Source: Desulfuromonadales bacterium (GTDB lineage: Bacteria; Desulfobacterota; Desulfuromonadia; Desulfuromonadales; BM103). Taken from it: 5,463 nucleotides of DNA. The position numbers and the translations under genes are program-made. Position 1 is the stretch's first letter; each line of letters begins with the position of its first letter. This document shows, in pieces, positions 4,904-5,463 of the stretch. The notes below the pieces were generated by a model that saw only the letters and a program-made list of their open reading frames with translations, ran no database searches and was not told where the DNA came from. The DNA lies in the NCBI GenBank assembly GCA_029859485.1, contig JAOUDB010000200.1, forward strand, positions 1 to 5,463, written 5' to 3'.

Positions 4904-5463
4904 TCAGGGTAAGAGGCGACCGATCAGATCAAAGAGGACACCCGGGAAGAGGCCTAAGACGAGAACCGCAGAGGAACAAACTGCCAGAACAGCGTGCTCG
5001 AGGGGCGAGCCGACATGCCAGGTTGAGGCGGGCTTGTCGGATTGGAAAAGCAGCATGGCGACACGCAGGTAAAAGGCAAAGGAGACGACCGAGGCGAAAA
5101 CCCCGATCACGACCAGAGCGATATAGCCGGACTGCAAGGCAGCATGAAAGATAGTGAATTTGGCCATGAAGCCGGCGGTACCGGGCAGCCCGGCCAACGA
5201 CAGCAGCAGCAAGACCAGCACGGCGCAACGCAGCGGATGCCGATAGCCCAAACCCCGCAAATCATCAAAAGACATCGGCTCGCCGCGCTTGTCAGCTAAA
5301 GAAGCAATTACGGCAAAGGCGCCGAAGCTGGCGACAACGTAAACCACCACGTAAAAGGTCGTAGCGGCCAAACCCTCGGAGGTTTGACAGAGCAGGCCCA
5401 CCAGTAGCGTGCCCATATGTGTCACAGAGGAGTAAGCAAGCAGGCGCTTGAGATTCTTTTGAG
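4904..5463 (-). CDS. nuoN: NADH-quinone oxidoreductase subunit N, C-terminal part (5' end outside window)
   Basis: The frame is open from the right edge (first full codon at 5461-5459) to a TGA at 4904-4906, giving the last 185 residues of a protein that is normally about 480-490 long. NuoN is one of the three antiporter-like membrane subunits of respiratory complex I and contributes to proton pumping. The visible part starts QKNLKRLLAYSSVTHMG, the conserved loop and helix of this family with a lysine (fifth visible residue) in a half-channel helix. It continues with SLAGLPGTAGFMAKF (88-102), where Lys101 matches the conserved lysine of the late transmembrane helix. Hydrophobic segments lie at about 33-55, 79-100, 112-133 and 156-178. 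The other antiporter-like subunits NuoL and NuoM share the fold, but the short C-terminus without the long lateral helix and the sequence of the AGLP region fit NuoN. An internal GTG at 5425 is not a start, because the conserved reading continues upstream to the edge. Confidence 0.9.
   Translation of the reverse strand, partial: QKNLKRLLAYSSVTHMGTLLVGLLCQTSEGLAATTFYVVVYVVASFGAFAVIASLADKRGEPMSFDDLRGLGYRHPLRCAVLVLLLLSLAGLPGTAGFMAKFTIFHAALQSGYIALVVIGVFASVVSFAFYLRVAMLLFQSDKPASTWHVGSPLEHAVLAVCSSAVLVLGLFPGVLFDLIGRLLP

Overview
The window looks like ordinary chromosomal sequence from an anaerobic, respiring proteobacterium, most likely of the Desulfuromonadales type (Desulfuromonas/Geobacter relatives, Desulfobacterota). 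This placement is inference. It rests on the combination of a monohaem P460-family cytochrome, a NuoN subunit, a GAF-GGDEF protein and a small zinc-ribbon protein that resembles ones I associate with that group. No rRNA, tRNA, CRISPR array or recognisable insertion sequence is visible.

Left part, all on + : the lysine/arginine-rich C-terminal tail of a DEAD-box RNA helicase (cut by the left edge) is followed after 11 bases by a complete dimethylarginine dimethylaminohydrolase (DDAH) gene. Next comes a cytosolic cyclophilin-type peptidyl-prolyl isomerase with its own near-consensus sigma70 promoter and a strong hairpin after its stop. Then comes an exported P460-type cytochrome c (one CxxCH) that ends at a bidirectional terminator.

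Middle part, on - : a GAF-GGDEF diguanylate cyclase gene is interrupted by a single in-frame TAA inside the GGDEF domain and has no ATG start. It is followed 13 bases downstream by a 77-residue DUF1232 membrane protein. These two probably form one transcript that ends at the terminator shared with the cytochrome. About 400 bases without a convincing gene follow, holding one orphan hairpin.

Right part: a 70-residue double-CxxC zinc-ribbon protein on + converges, across a second strong bidirectional terminator, on a - strand pair. The pair is nuoN (cut by the right edge) followed by a YccU-like CoA-binding Rossmann protein. NuoN is a proton-pumping subunit of NADH dehydrogenase and usually the last gene of the nuo operon, so the CoA-binding gene probably rides on the nuo transcript.

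The genes do not form one obvious pathway. The points most worth a second look are the nonsense-interrupted cyclase, the DDAH coupled to an RNA helicase gene, and the P460 cytochrome. I did not find a convincing new multi-gene system.
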